Positions 1 to 7,225 of a stretch of DNA of 64,000 nucleotides are shown here, piece after piece. Numbering within the stretch: position 1 is the stretch's first letter; every line of letters begins with the position of its first letter. The stretch comes from Ascidiaceihabitans sp029251465 (GTDB taxonomy: Bacteria > Pseudomonadota > Alphaproteobacteria > Rhodobacterales > Rhodobacteraceae). The notes beneath the pieces were generated by a model. The model was not told the DNA's origin and ran no database searches. It was given only the letters and a program-made list of their open reading frames with translations. Location of the stretch: assembly GCF_042932805.1 (NCBI RefSeq), contig NZ_CP170633.1:3968001-4032000 (forward strand), written 5' to 3'. The position numbers were made by a program, and so were the translations under genes.

Positions 1-609
1 GTGGAGCTTGGGCGCGTGGGCTAATCTGCGTGGTCCAACTTTGGTGGATAGGATCAGTTGCACTGGCACTGGCTGGCCGGATTGGTTGATCAGCACGTCT
101 CCGGATTGTAATTCCTCGACCCGTTTCATCCCGTCCGATGTGGCCAATCGTGTGCCGCGTGCAAAGCAGGGGATGGACCCGTCGTTCGGGGTCGTTTGCG
201 TTGCATAGCTGGTGCCGCCATCGCTGGTTTCGAGGGATTCCCCCGCACCCGCCTGACCGATTTGCGTGCTGGTGGTGCCACTCGCTGCCCCACCTGTTGC
301 GTTAACTGGCGGGCCATCGTCGAACGAGATGAACTGATGCACAGTGCCTGCCGTATCCACAGATACGCCGCCGCTTTTGTTTAGCCCGTTGAAGGTCGCG
401 GAACTGGCGGCGTCGACGACATAGACGTCTTTGCCTGCGATGGTCGCAACCTTGGTCCCCAATACATTCACAGAGCGCACAGAGCCATTCGGGTTGTAAA
501 CTGTGACAGTGATGTTGGACACATCTGTGCCGCCGTCCACCGCGATCTCGATGAAATCGAGCGACGCCCCACCGAGATATTTTACTTCTGAAACATATGG
601 ATCAGCCAT
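1..609 (-). CDS. Hint-domain protein, N-terminal part (runs off the window edge)
   Basis: An open frame of 203 codons starts with ATG at 609 and is still open at base 1, so the C-terminus is missing. Residues 1 to about 140 look like a beta-rich lamin-tail-like module (SEVKY, DFIEIAVD, then GESLE and PNDG near the end). From Cys148 the sequence CFARGTRLATSDG followed by RVEELQSGDVLI is the start of a Hint (hedgehog/intein) domain, with Cys as its expected first residue. Rhodobacteraceae carry many such Hint proteins, often secreted, but their function is poorly known. There is no N-terminal signal peptide; export by a C-terminal type I signal would be usual for such proteins but cannot be seen here. 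The ribosome binding site is weak. Confidence 0.72.
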   Translation of the reverse strand, partial: MADPYVSEVKYLGGASLDFIEIAVDGGTDVSNITVTVYNPNGSVRSVNVLGTKVATIAGKDVYVVDAASSATFNGLNKSGGVSVDTAGTVHQFISFDDGPPVNATGGAASGTTSTQIGQAGAGESLETSDGGTSYATQTTPNDGSIPCFARGTRLATSDGMKRVEELQSGDVLINQSGQPVPVQLILSTKVGPRRLAHAPKLH

Positions 610-758
610 GATCTTATGAACAAGCGCTGCGCGGCGCTTTGCCTCTCTAAACAGTTACACAAAAGTTAACTTGGGGGCGGATGGGGTTTGTTTAACGGGG
701 AATAAAGGCGGAAATTCGTCTAAAAGTTGAACTGCCTTGACGATAAGGCTGCTTCAGC

Positions 759-788
759 AAAAAACCGCCACCCCGCTAAGGGTGACGG
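759..788 (-). terminator. Rho-independent terminator of ald
   Basis: Read on the minus strand, CCGTCACCC and GGGTGGCGG form a nine-pair stem with one G-U pair, followed by six T. It lies 28 bases past the alanine dehydrogenase stop. Confidence 0.75.
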
Positions 789-815
789 CTGCTTTTCTAG
801 GTCGCTTTTGGCGGC

Positions 816-1934
816 TTAGGTCTTGAGCGCCAAGGCTGGAGACAGAACGTCCATTCCCAAGGCTTTGCCGACCGCATAGTAGGTCAACTGGCCCGCGTGT
901 ACGTTCAGGCCTGCAAGCAAATGCGCGTCATCTTCGCAGGCTTGACGCCAGCCTTTGTCGGCCAGTGCCAGCATGAACGGCAAAGTCGCGTTGCCCAAGG
1001 CGATGGTTGACGTGCGCGCAACTGCACCCGGCATGTTGGCGACGCAGTAGTGCATGATGCCGTCAACTTCGTAGATCGGGTCTTGGTGTGTGGTGGCGCG
1101 GGATGTCTCGAAACACCCACCTTGGTCAATCGCGACGTCAACCAGAACGGCGCCTGGTTTCAATTCGCTCAGCTGTGCGCGGCTGATCAGTTTGGGCGCT
1201 GCTGCACCCGGGATCAGAACCGCGCCGATGATCATGTCGGCCTCGCGCGCCAGTTCCATCGTGTTGCCTGCGTTGGCGTAGGACGTTTTGAACTGCCCGC
1301 CAAACACGTCATCCAAGTAGCGCATGCGTGCCAATGAACGGTCCAGAACGGTGACGTCTGCGCCCATGCCAGCGGCGATGCGTGCGGCATGTGTGCCGAC
1401 AACGCCGCCGCCGATGACGACCACGCGTGCGGGTCCAACACCCGGAACGCCGCCCATCAGAACGCCGCGTCCGCCGTTGGCTTTTTGCAAGGTCCATGCG
1501 CCGACTTGTGGGGCCAAACGACCCGCTACTTCGGACATTGGGGCCAGCAGTGGCAGGCCACCCTGCGCGTCTGTGACGGTTTCATAGGCGATGGCTGTGC
1601 AGCCGGACGCGAGCAAATCTTTGGTCTGTTCAGGGTCCGGCGCAAGGTGCAGGTAGGTGAACAGCACCTGGTCTTTGCGCAGCATGGCGCGTTCCACCGG
1701 CTGTGGTTCCTTGACCTTAACGATCATGTCGGCAGCGGCGAAAATTTCGGCGGCTGTTGCGGCGATGGCTGCACCGGCGTCAACGTAATCTGCGTCCGTG
1801 AAACCGGCCCCTGCACCGGCACCCGCCTGCATGGTCACGGTGTGGCCGTGTGCGACCGCTTCGCGGGCTGCGTTTGGCGTGATGCCGACGCGGAATTCTT
1901 GTGGTTTGATCTCGGTTGGGCATCCAATGTGCAT
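816..1934 (-). CDS. ald: Alanine dehydrogenase
   Basis: A 372-residue NAD-dependent alanine dehydrogenase that interconverts L-alanine and pyruvate plus ammonia in the cytoplasm. It has the family N-terminus (MHIGCPTEIKPQEFRVGITP), the substrate-pocket region KVKEPQP then LHLAPDPE, and a Rossmann segment VVIGGGVVGTHAARIAAGMGADVTVLD at roughly residues 170-197. The length is normal for the family. The gene is divergent from an Lrp/AsnC regulator with 144 bases between, the common arrangement for regulation of alanine catabolism in alphaproteobacteria. A terminator follows the gene. Confidence 0.96.
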   Translation of the reverse strand: MHIGCPTEIKPQEFRVGITPNAAREAVAHGHTVTMQAGAGAGAGFTDADYVDAGAAIAATAAEIFAAADMIVKVKEPQPVERAMLRKDQVLFTYLHLAPDPEQTKDLLASGCTAIAYETVTDAQGGLPLLAPMSEVAGRLAPQVGAWTLQKANGGRGVLMGGVPGVGPARVVVIGGGVVGTHAARIAAGMGADVTVLDRSLARMRYLDDVFGGQFKTSYANAGNTMELAREADMIIGAVLIPGAAAPKLISRAQLSELKPGAVLVDVAIDQGGCFETSRATTHQDPIYEVDGIMHYCVANMPGAVARTSTIALGNATLPFMLALADKGWRQACEDDAHLLAGLNVHAGQLTYYAVGKALGMDVLSPALALKT

Positions 1935-2027
1935 GACCGTATTCCCTGATTATTGCTGTTTGCAACGGCAGTATCTGCGGCAATTGACGCAATGTGCGAC
2001 GGAAAAGCTGCGTAAACCATAGGCAAC

Positions 2028-2078
2028 TTGCGAAGAATCCACTAACACTTGGCCCAATCGTGAGAGGAATCTTCGCAA
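2028..2078 (+). promoter_or_regulatory. Inverted repeat over the Lrp gene ribosome binding site
   Basis: TTGCGAAGAATCC at 2028-2040 and GGAATCTTCGCAA at 2066-2078 are inverted copies matching at 12 of 13 positions, with 25 bases between. The right arm ends at the base before the ATG at 2079 and contains the GAGG Shine-Dalgarno. It could be an operator for the regulator itself or a hairpin that hides the ribosome binding site. Confidence 0.6.
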
Positions 2079-2537
2079 ATGTCTTTGGACGCAACAGACA
2101 AACGTATCTTGACGGCTTTGCAGCGCAAGGGCCGCATTTCAAACGCGGACCTGTCCGAGGTGGTGAACCTGTCGCCGTCTGCCTGCCACAGGCGGGTGCA
2201 ACGGTTAGAGGCGGACGGCTACATTCGCGACTATGTGGCGCTGTTGGATGCGCGCAAAATGGGCGTGCCGACAACCGTGTTTGTCGAGATCACGCTGTCG
2301 GGCCAAGCGGACGAAGTGTTGGACGCGTTTGAAAAAGGCGTGTCGCGGATACCGGACGTTTTGGAGTGCCATTTGATGGCGGGCACAGCGGATTACATCC
2401 TAAAGGTCGTGGCCGAAAACACCGAAGATTTCGCGCGCATCCACCGCCAGTATCTGGCCCGCCTGCCGGGCGTGGCGCAGATGCAAAGCAGTTTCGCGCT
2501 GCGGACGGTGTTCAAGACAACTGCGCTGCCTGTTTAA
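2079..2537 (+). CDS. Lrp/AsnC family transcriptional regulator
   Basis: A 152-residue feast/famine regulator. Residues 1-60 form the winged helix (LDATDKRILTALQRKGRISNADLSE, then LSPSACHRRVQRLEADG). The rest is the RAM/ACT-like effector and oligomerisation domain (VFVEITLSGQADEVLDAFE, HLMAGTADYILKVV). Its divergent position next to ald suggests that it controls alanine dehydrogenase in response to alanine; this is inference from the family. The start at 2079 follows GAGAGGAA. The last 26 bases overlap the convergent TRAP permease gene. Confidence 0.93.
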   Translation: MSLDATDKRILTALQRKGRISNADLSEVVNLSPSACHRRVQRLEADGYIRDYVALLDARKMGVPTTVFVEITLSGQADEVLDAFEKGVSRIPDVLECHLMAGTADYILKVVAENTEDFARIHRQYLARLPGVAQMQSSFALRTVFKTTALPV

Positions 2538-4701
2538 GGTCGTTGGCGGCCCGTTTTCTGGCGGATAGAACCACTGCGATCACCACGGCACTCGCGCCCG
2601 CGATGTTGGGCAACAAGGCCAGCGGCCAATACGCGCCAACCGCGCCAAGCACCAAAAGCGCCAGCGTGACAGGGCCAATCGGACCTTCGGCGTAGCGCTG
2701 GATCAACGCGTTGGTGGCGTAGATGCCGAACAAGGCAAAGAACCCGATTTGCAGGATTTCGATGACCTCGCCCGAGATCAGCGGCGTGTAGGCGAACAGC
2801 AGCGGCACGACGTACAGACCTTTGGCGATTTTCCAGCTTTCGAAACCCGTGGCCATGGGCCGCGATCCGGCAATTCCTGCGGCGGTAAAGGCGGCAAGGC
2901 AGACGGGCGGCGTCACGTTGGAATCCTGGCTTAGCCAGAAAATGATCAAATGCGCGGTCAGCAGATAGGTCGTTTGCAATGTCGGATCGACCATGATGGG
3001 CCGGATCGTTACGGCGATTTCAAAGGGGATGTTTCGGATCAGTTCCCATGCTTCGGCCTTGGTCATTCCTATCGCGACTTGTGCGGCCAGCGGATGATCA
3101 ACTAGCGCAAAGAGGGCGGATTTTGACGGGTCAGAAATGCCGTCCATCAGCTGTTGTGCGATCAAGCCGTCGGCCATGATGCCCGCCAAAGCCGGGGCCG
3201 TCAGGATCGCTAGAATGATGTAGGCGGCCGTCACCGGCAGCCCCATGCCCAGCACCAACGAGGCCAGCGCGATCAGCGCAATCGCCAACACCAAGGACCC
3301 TTGCGACCACTGTGCGATCATCAGGGAAAACCCGTTGCCGACACCGCTGGTCACGATGGCGTTGTTCATGATCCCGATCGCCGTCAAAAGGATCGCTGTC
3401 ATGATTGCAGAGCGGACACCGCTGACCACAGCTTCGGCGATTTTCGCGGGGCCCATGTTGACCGGTTTGAACGATCCATCCTTGCGCAGAAGGGCGATCA
3501 GGCTGGTGATCCACGACGTCGCGATCAGGGTCACAATCGCCCAACACGCCGCATACGACGGGGTGACGCCCGTGACCAAAAGCCAGATCATCACGGCCAG
3601 CGGCACGACAAACACCAAACCGCCAGAGATCATCTTGGCGCGATCTACGGTCAGATCGATGTCAGCACCTGCGTCGTATTTGACAGCTTCGATGCGCACG
3701 ATGAACGCCACGGACAGGAAATACAGCAGGGCCGGCATCACCGACACCGCGACGATTGTGCCGTAGGGAATGGACGTGTAGCTGGCCATCACGAACGCGC
3801 CGGCACCCATGATCGGCGGCATCAGTTGACCGCCAGTCGAAGCGGCGGCCTCGACCCCTGCGGCGAATTGTGGGCGAAAGCCGTTGGACTTCATCAGCGG
3901 GATCGTGATCACCCCGGTTGACGCGGTGTTGGCGATGGCGGACCCGGAAATCGTGCCGGTCAGGGCCGATGACAAAACGGCAACAAACGCCGCGCCGCCT
4001 TTGATCCGACCCGCGACGACTTTGGAAATTTCGATGACGAAATTGCTGGCCCCCGAGACGACCAGAAAACCGCCGAAAATCATGAACAGCGTGATGTTGG
4101 TGACCGAGATATTTCCGAGGATGCCGAACATGCCTTCGTCGTTGTAAAGCGTGCGGAACAGCACGTCGTTCAAGGGCAGGCTGGCAGAGCGGAACACACC
4201 GGGCAGCATGGTGCCGAGAAACAGGATGTAGCTGAGGGATAGGATGATCAGGATCGGGATGACCCAACCCGACACGCGGCGCGACAAATCAATGCAAGCA
4301 AAGATCAGCAAAAGGCCTGCAGCCCAATCCAGAACAGTGAATTGCCAGCCCAATCCTGTGACGGCGAGGGATCGTTCGTACAGACCGGATTCGGCCCACG
4401 CGACCCACAGGGCGGCACCTGCGACCAGCAATCCGTAGACGATATCGATTACCCAAGCCCATGTTTTGCCTTCATTTTTGCCCCAAGGGCTAAGCGTGAT
4501 TGAAGCGAGAAACGCAAAACCGGCAAAGTGGATTGCGTTTTGCCACAGGCCGGGTTCGGTCAGATAGACGTTTGTCAGGATGTGCCAGATGCCAAAGAAT
4601 AGGGCAAAGACGAGCACGATCTGGCGGGCTCCGAATTGGCCATGCGGCATGTCCAAAAGTGTTGCGCGTGACGATTGGTTTTGCGGTGCAAGCTGTGTCA
4701 T
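2512..4701 (-). CDS. TRAP transporter fused permease (4TM/12TM, DctQM type)
   Basis: A 729-residue inner-membrane protein in which the small (DctQ) and large (DctM) TRAP permease subunits are fused, the form that pairs with TAXI-type binding proteins. Many hydrophobic segments are visible. The DctM core carries VFAVLSSALTGTISGSAIANTASTG and GMGLPVTAAYIILA, both typical of the family, and the C-terminus is an extra membrane tail as in DUF3394-containing members. A longer reading to 4743 exists, but ATG 4701 has a G-rich ribosome binding site (GGGGGGG then ACCAG). It follows the TAXI binding-protein gene by 65 bases, so both are probably one operon. The substrate is unknown. Confidence 0.93.
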   Translation of the reverse strand: MTQLAPQNQSSRATLLDMPHGQFGARQIVLVFALFFGIWHILTNVYLTEPGLWQNAIHFAGFAFLASITLSPWGKNEGKTWAWVIDIVYGLLVAGAALWVAWAESGLYERSLAVTGLGWQFTVLDWAAGLLLIFACIDLSRRVSGWVIPILIILSLSYILFLGTMLPGVFRSASLPLNDVLFRTLYNDEGMFGILGNISVTNITLFMIFGGFLVVSGASNFVIEISKVVAGRIKGGAAFVAVLSSALTGTISGSAIANTASTGVITIPLMKSNGFRPQFAAGVEAAASTGGQLMPPIMGAGAFVMASYTSIPYGTIVAVSVMPALLYFLSVAFIVRIEAVKYDAGADIDLTVDRAKMISGGLVFVVPLAVMIWLLVTGVTPSYAACWAIVTLIATSWITSLIALLRKDGSFKPVNMGPAKIAEAVVSGVRSAIMTAILLTAIGIMNNAIVTSGVGNGFSLMIAQWSQGSLVLAIALIALASLVLGMGLPVTAAYIILAILTAPALAGIMADGLIAQQLMDGISDPSKSALFALVDHPLAAQVAIGMTKAEAWELIRNIPFEIAVTIRPIMVDPTLQTTYLLTAHLIIFWLSQDSNVTPPVCLAAFTAAGIAGSRPMATGFESWKIAKGLYVVPLLFAYTPLISGEVIEILQIGFFALFGIYATNALIQRYAEGPIGPVTLALLVLGAVGAYWPLALLPNIAGASAVVIAVVLSARKRAANDLKQAAQLS

Positions 4702-4766
4702 CTGGTCCCCCCCCAGGCAGAAAAATGGGACGCTGCAAGCCACAGCGTCCCGGTCAGTTTCGACGT

Positions 4767-5762
4767 CTATTTAGCGATCAAATGGGCTGGGATATCCAAG
4801 CCTGCTTCGACGTAAAAACGCGCGGCACCGGGGTGCAAAGGTGCTGGCAAACCGGCCATCGCACGCTCAACCGCCATGGCTTTGGTCGCGGGGTGGATCG
4901 CTTGCAAAAACGGCAGGTTTTCGTACATCGCCTTGGTCAAAAGATAGACGTGCTCATCGTTCACACTGGCGTTCACGGCCAAGAAATTTGGCTGTGCGAT
5001 TGTGCTCACGTCTTTGGTTTGGCCGGGGTAGGTGCCCGCCGCGATTGTGTAGGGCACCCAAAGGTTGCGGCCCGCGTCCATCGCTGCGGCTTGGTCTGCG
5101 GTCACGTCGAGGATCGTGAATTTGCCCTCGTTGGAGGCCATCAATTTGGTGATTGCACCGGTTGGTGGGCCGGACGGAATGCCCGCCGCAACCGCTTGGC
5201 CGTTGGCCATCGCATCAGCCGTTGGGCCATAGCCTGCGGACACCAATGTGAAGTCTTTGGCAAGATCAAGACCGAGGCCCGCGAGCAACACCGTGTTTGA
5301 TCCAATCGTGCCGGAATTCTGCTTGCCCATGCCGACGGACATGCCGGTGAGCGCCTTGAGATCATCGACGGTGCCGGTGGTGGCTTTGGCCGCTGGAACC
5401 ACGAATTGCTCGACGTTTTGCCACAGCATCGTGACAGAGCGCAGGTTGGTTTGTGGCTCGGACACAGGGCCGGTGCCGGTGATCGCGTAGGACCCGAACA
5501 ACCCTTGCAGGATCGCGAAATCGGCAGTGCCTGATGACAGTGCCTGCACGTTCGCGCCGGACCCAGCCGAGTTCACAGCCGTCAGCGAAAAGTTCTGTTT
5601 GGGCAGCAGTTTGATTTTCGACAGGGTCGAGATCGCGGTGCCAACAGGGTGATAGGTGCCGCCCGTGGATGCGGTGTTCAAAACGTAATCCGTGCTTTGC
5701 GCAAAGGCGCCGCCAGACGTGACAAGACCGGCACTCAGGACGAGTGCTTTTAAGATGTTCAT
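4767..5762 (-). CDS. TAXI family TRAP transporter substrate-binding protein
   Basis: A 331-residue periplasmic binding protein with a clear Sec signal peptide (MNILKALVLSAGLVTSGGAFAQ). The mature part starts with STDYVLNTASTGGTYHPVGTAI, the TAXI-family glycine-rich ligand segment; GSGANVQAL and DFAILQG follow. The start at 5762 is chosen over an upstream ATG because GGGAGGAA lies six bases before it. It is the first gene of the transporter and probably drives the fused permease downstream. A regulator-type palindrome lies about 107 bases upstream, next to the stop codon of the DctD-like gene. Family ligands include glutamate and 2-oxoglutarate, but none can be assigned here. Confidence 0.93.
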   Translation of the reverse strand: MNILKALVLSAGLVTSGGAFAQSTDYVLNTASTGGTYHPVGTAISTLSKIKLLPKQNFSLTAVNSAGSGANVQALSSGTADFAILQGLFGSYAITGTGPVSEPQTNLRSVTMLWQNVEQFVVPAAKATTGTVDDLKALTGMSVGMGKQNSGTIGSNTVLLAGLGLDLAKDFTLVSAGYGPTADAMANGQAVAAGIPSGPPTGAITKLMASNEGKFTILDVTADQAAAMDAGRNLWVPYTIAAGTYPGQTKDVSTIAQPNFLAVNASVNDEHVYLLTKAMYENLPFLQAIHPATKAMAVERAMAGLPAPLHPGAARFYVEAGLDIPAHLIAK

Positions 5763-5867
5763 TGGTATTCCTCCCAGAATCAAAGCCGAAAATATGGCTT
5801 GTGACGTTGATGGGGATTGGCGGGATTCTGCGGTATGAGGGAAATTGCAGGGCGCATAAAAATATGC

Positions 5868-5883
5868 CTGCGGATTTCCGCAG
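5868..5883. promoter_or_regulatory. Palindromic regulator site upstream of the TAXI gene
   Basis: The perfect dyad TGCGGA-TT-TCCGCA (5869-5882), extended by C/G pairs to 5868-5883, lies between the DctD-like stop and the TAXI start. The same 14-mer occurs at 9026-9039 upstream of the dctB-like gene. It is probably the binding site of the DctD-like regulator. Confidence 0.65.
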
Positions 5884-5887
5884 AGGG

Positions 5888-7225
5888 CTATTTTTCCAAC
5901 AATGCGTCTTTGTCGAGGTCCAGTTTGACGATCTTTTCATTCAAGGTGCGACGGCCAATTCCAAGGGCAGCGGCGACATCATCCATGCGCCCGTTTTCGT
6001 CTTGAATCGAACGGCTGATCACTTCGCGCTCGAACGCGGCGACCGCTTCGCGCAGGGTTCCGGGAAAGGGTTGCAGCGATGTTTGTCGCGCAATCGCGAG
6101 CCGTACAGAGCCGCCACCGCGCCGCTCTGCCAACACGCGTCGTTCGGCGACATTTTGCAACTCACGCACGTTGCCGGGCCAATCATACGACATCAACGCC
6201 GAGATATCGTCGTTGGTCAGCTTGGGCATTGGCAATTCGTAAAGCTGGCTTAGGCGCTGCGTGTAATGGCGAAACAACAGTAAAACATCCTCGCCGCGAT
6301 CCGCCAGACTGGGCAGTTCGATCACAAGGGTGTTCAGGCGAAAGAGCAGGTCTTCGCGAAAGGATTTCTCGGTGACCATCTGGGCGATTTGATCAGAGGC
6401 CGCGCTGATCACGCGCAGCTCTGCGGTCTGGACGTCGGTTTCACCGATCCGTTGGTATTGTTTGGTTTCGATGGCGCGTAGAATTTTGGCCTGTGTGCCG
6501 TGGGGCATCGAGCTGAGTTCATCCAGAAACAACGTGCCGCCGTTGGCTTGGCTCATCAATCCGCGTGGGTTTTGCGTGGTGCCGAACACCGTTTCTTCGA
6601 ACCGCTCGGGCGGGATCGCGGCGCAATTGATCGGCACAAACGGGGCGCTAGGCGAGGTGCCAAGATCGTGCAAAGCCCGCGCGGCAAGTTCCTTGCCGGT
6701 GCCGGTTTCACCAAGGATCAAGACATTGGCGTTGCTGACTGCAAAGTCGAAAATCAGATCGCGCACGGCGGCGATTTGCGGGCTGTTGCCGATCAGGATA
6801 CGTTCCAGATCGGTCAGTTCTGCCAGCCGGCTTTGCAGCAGTTTTGTGCTGTCTTCCAGGCGCTTCATCCGCACAGCATTTTTGAGGATTCCCAGCAGGC
6901 GGCGGGGTTCAAACGGCTTTTCCACAAAGCTGTAGGCCCCGTCCTGCAAGGCACCAACGGCCATCGGAATATCGCCATGGGCTGAGATTAAAATGACCGG
7001 AACATTGCTGATTTCGCGGGCTTTGCGCTGAAATTCTAGCCCGTCCATTTCGGGCATGCGCACGTCGCTCAGAATGACGTCGGGGGCGCTGGTATGAATG
7101 GCCTCTAACCCCGCCTGCGCGTTCTTTGCAATCACGGCATTATAGCCTGCGCTTTCGAGCAAATGGACCAAGGACACCCGCATTTCGCGATCATCATCAA
7201 CGACAAGGATTGTGGCTGTTGTCAT
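5888..7225 (-). CDS. DctD-like response regulator (NtrC family, GAFTGA loop missing)
   Basis: A 445-residue three-domain regulator. Residues 1-120 are a receiver (VDDDREMR, phospho-acceptor region ILSDVRMPEMDG, KPF). The AAA+ domain has Walker A GETGTGKE near residue 168 and Walker B GGTLFLDEL near residue 230. The C-terminus is a Fis-type helix-turn-helix (MDDVAAALGIGRRTLNEKI). The loop between these Walker motifs reads FEETVFGTTQNPRGLMSQANGG. The normal GAFTGA sigma-54 contact loop and about 15 residues around it are absent, so sigma-54 activation is unlikely. The gene overlaps the sensor kinase by four bases and probably controls the adjacent TAXI TRAP genes. Confidence 0.9.
   Translation of the reverse strand: MTTATILVVDDDREMRVSLVHLLESAGYNAVIAKNAQAGLEAIHTSAPDVILSDVRMPEMDGLEFQRKAREISNVPVILISAHGDIPMAVGALQDGAYSFVEKPFEPRRLLGILKNAVRMKRLEDSTKLLQSRLAELTDLERILIGNSPQIAAVRDLIFDFAVSNANVLILGETGTGKELAARALHDLGTSPSAPFVPINCAAIPPERFEETVFGTTQNPRGLMSQANGGTLFLDELSSMPHGTQAKILRAIETKQYQRIGETDVQTAELRVISAASDQIAQMVTEKSFREDLLFRLNTLVIELPSLADRGEDVLLLFRHYTQRLSQLYELPMPKLTNDDISALMSYDWPGNVRELQNVAERRVLAERRGGGSVRLAIARQTSLQPFPGTLREAVAAFEREVISRSIQDENGRMDDVAAALGIGRRTLNEKIVKLDLDKDALLEK

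Noticed and set aside
5818..5832. TTGGCGGGATTCTGC on the plus strand near the TAXI gene, similar to a sigma-54 promoter
   Set aside because: It points away from the TAXI gene and has nine instead of ten bases between GG and GC.
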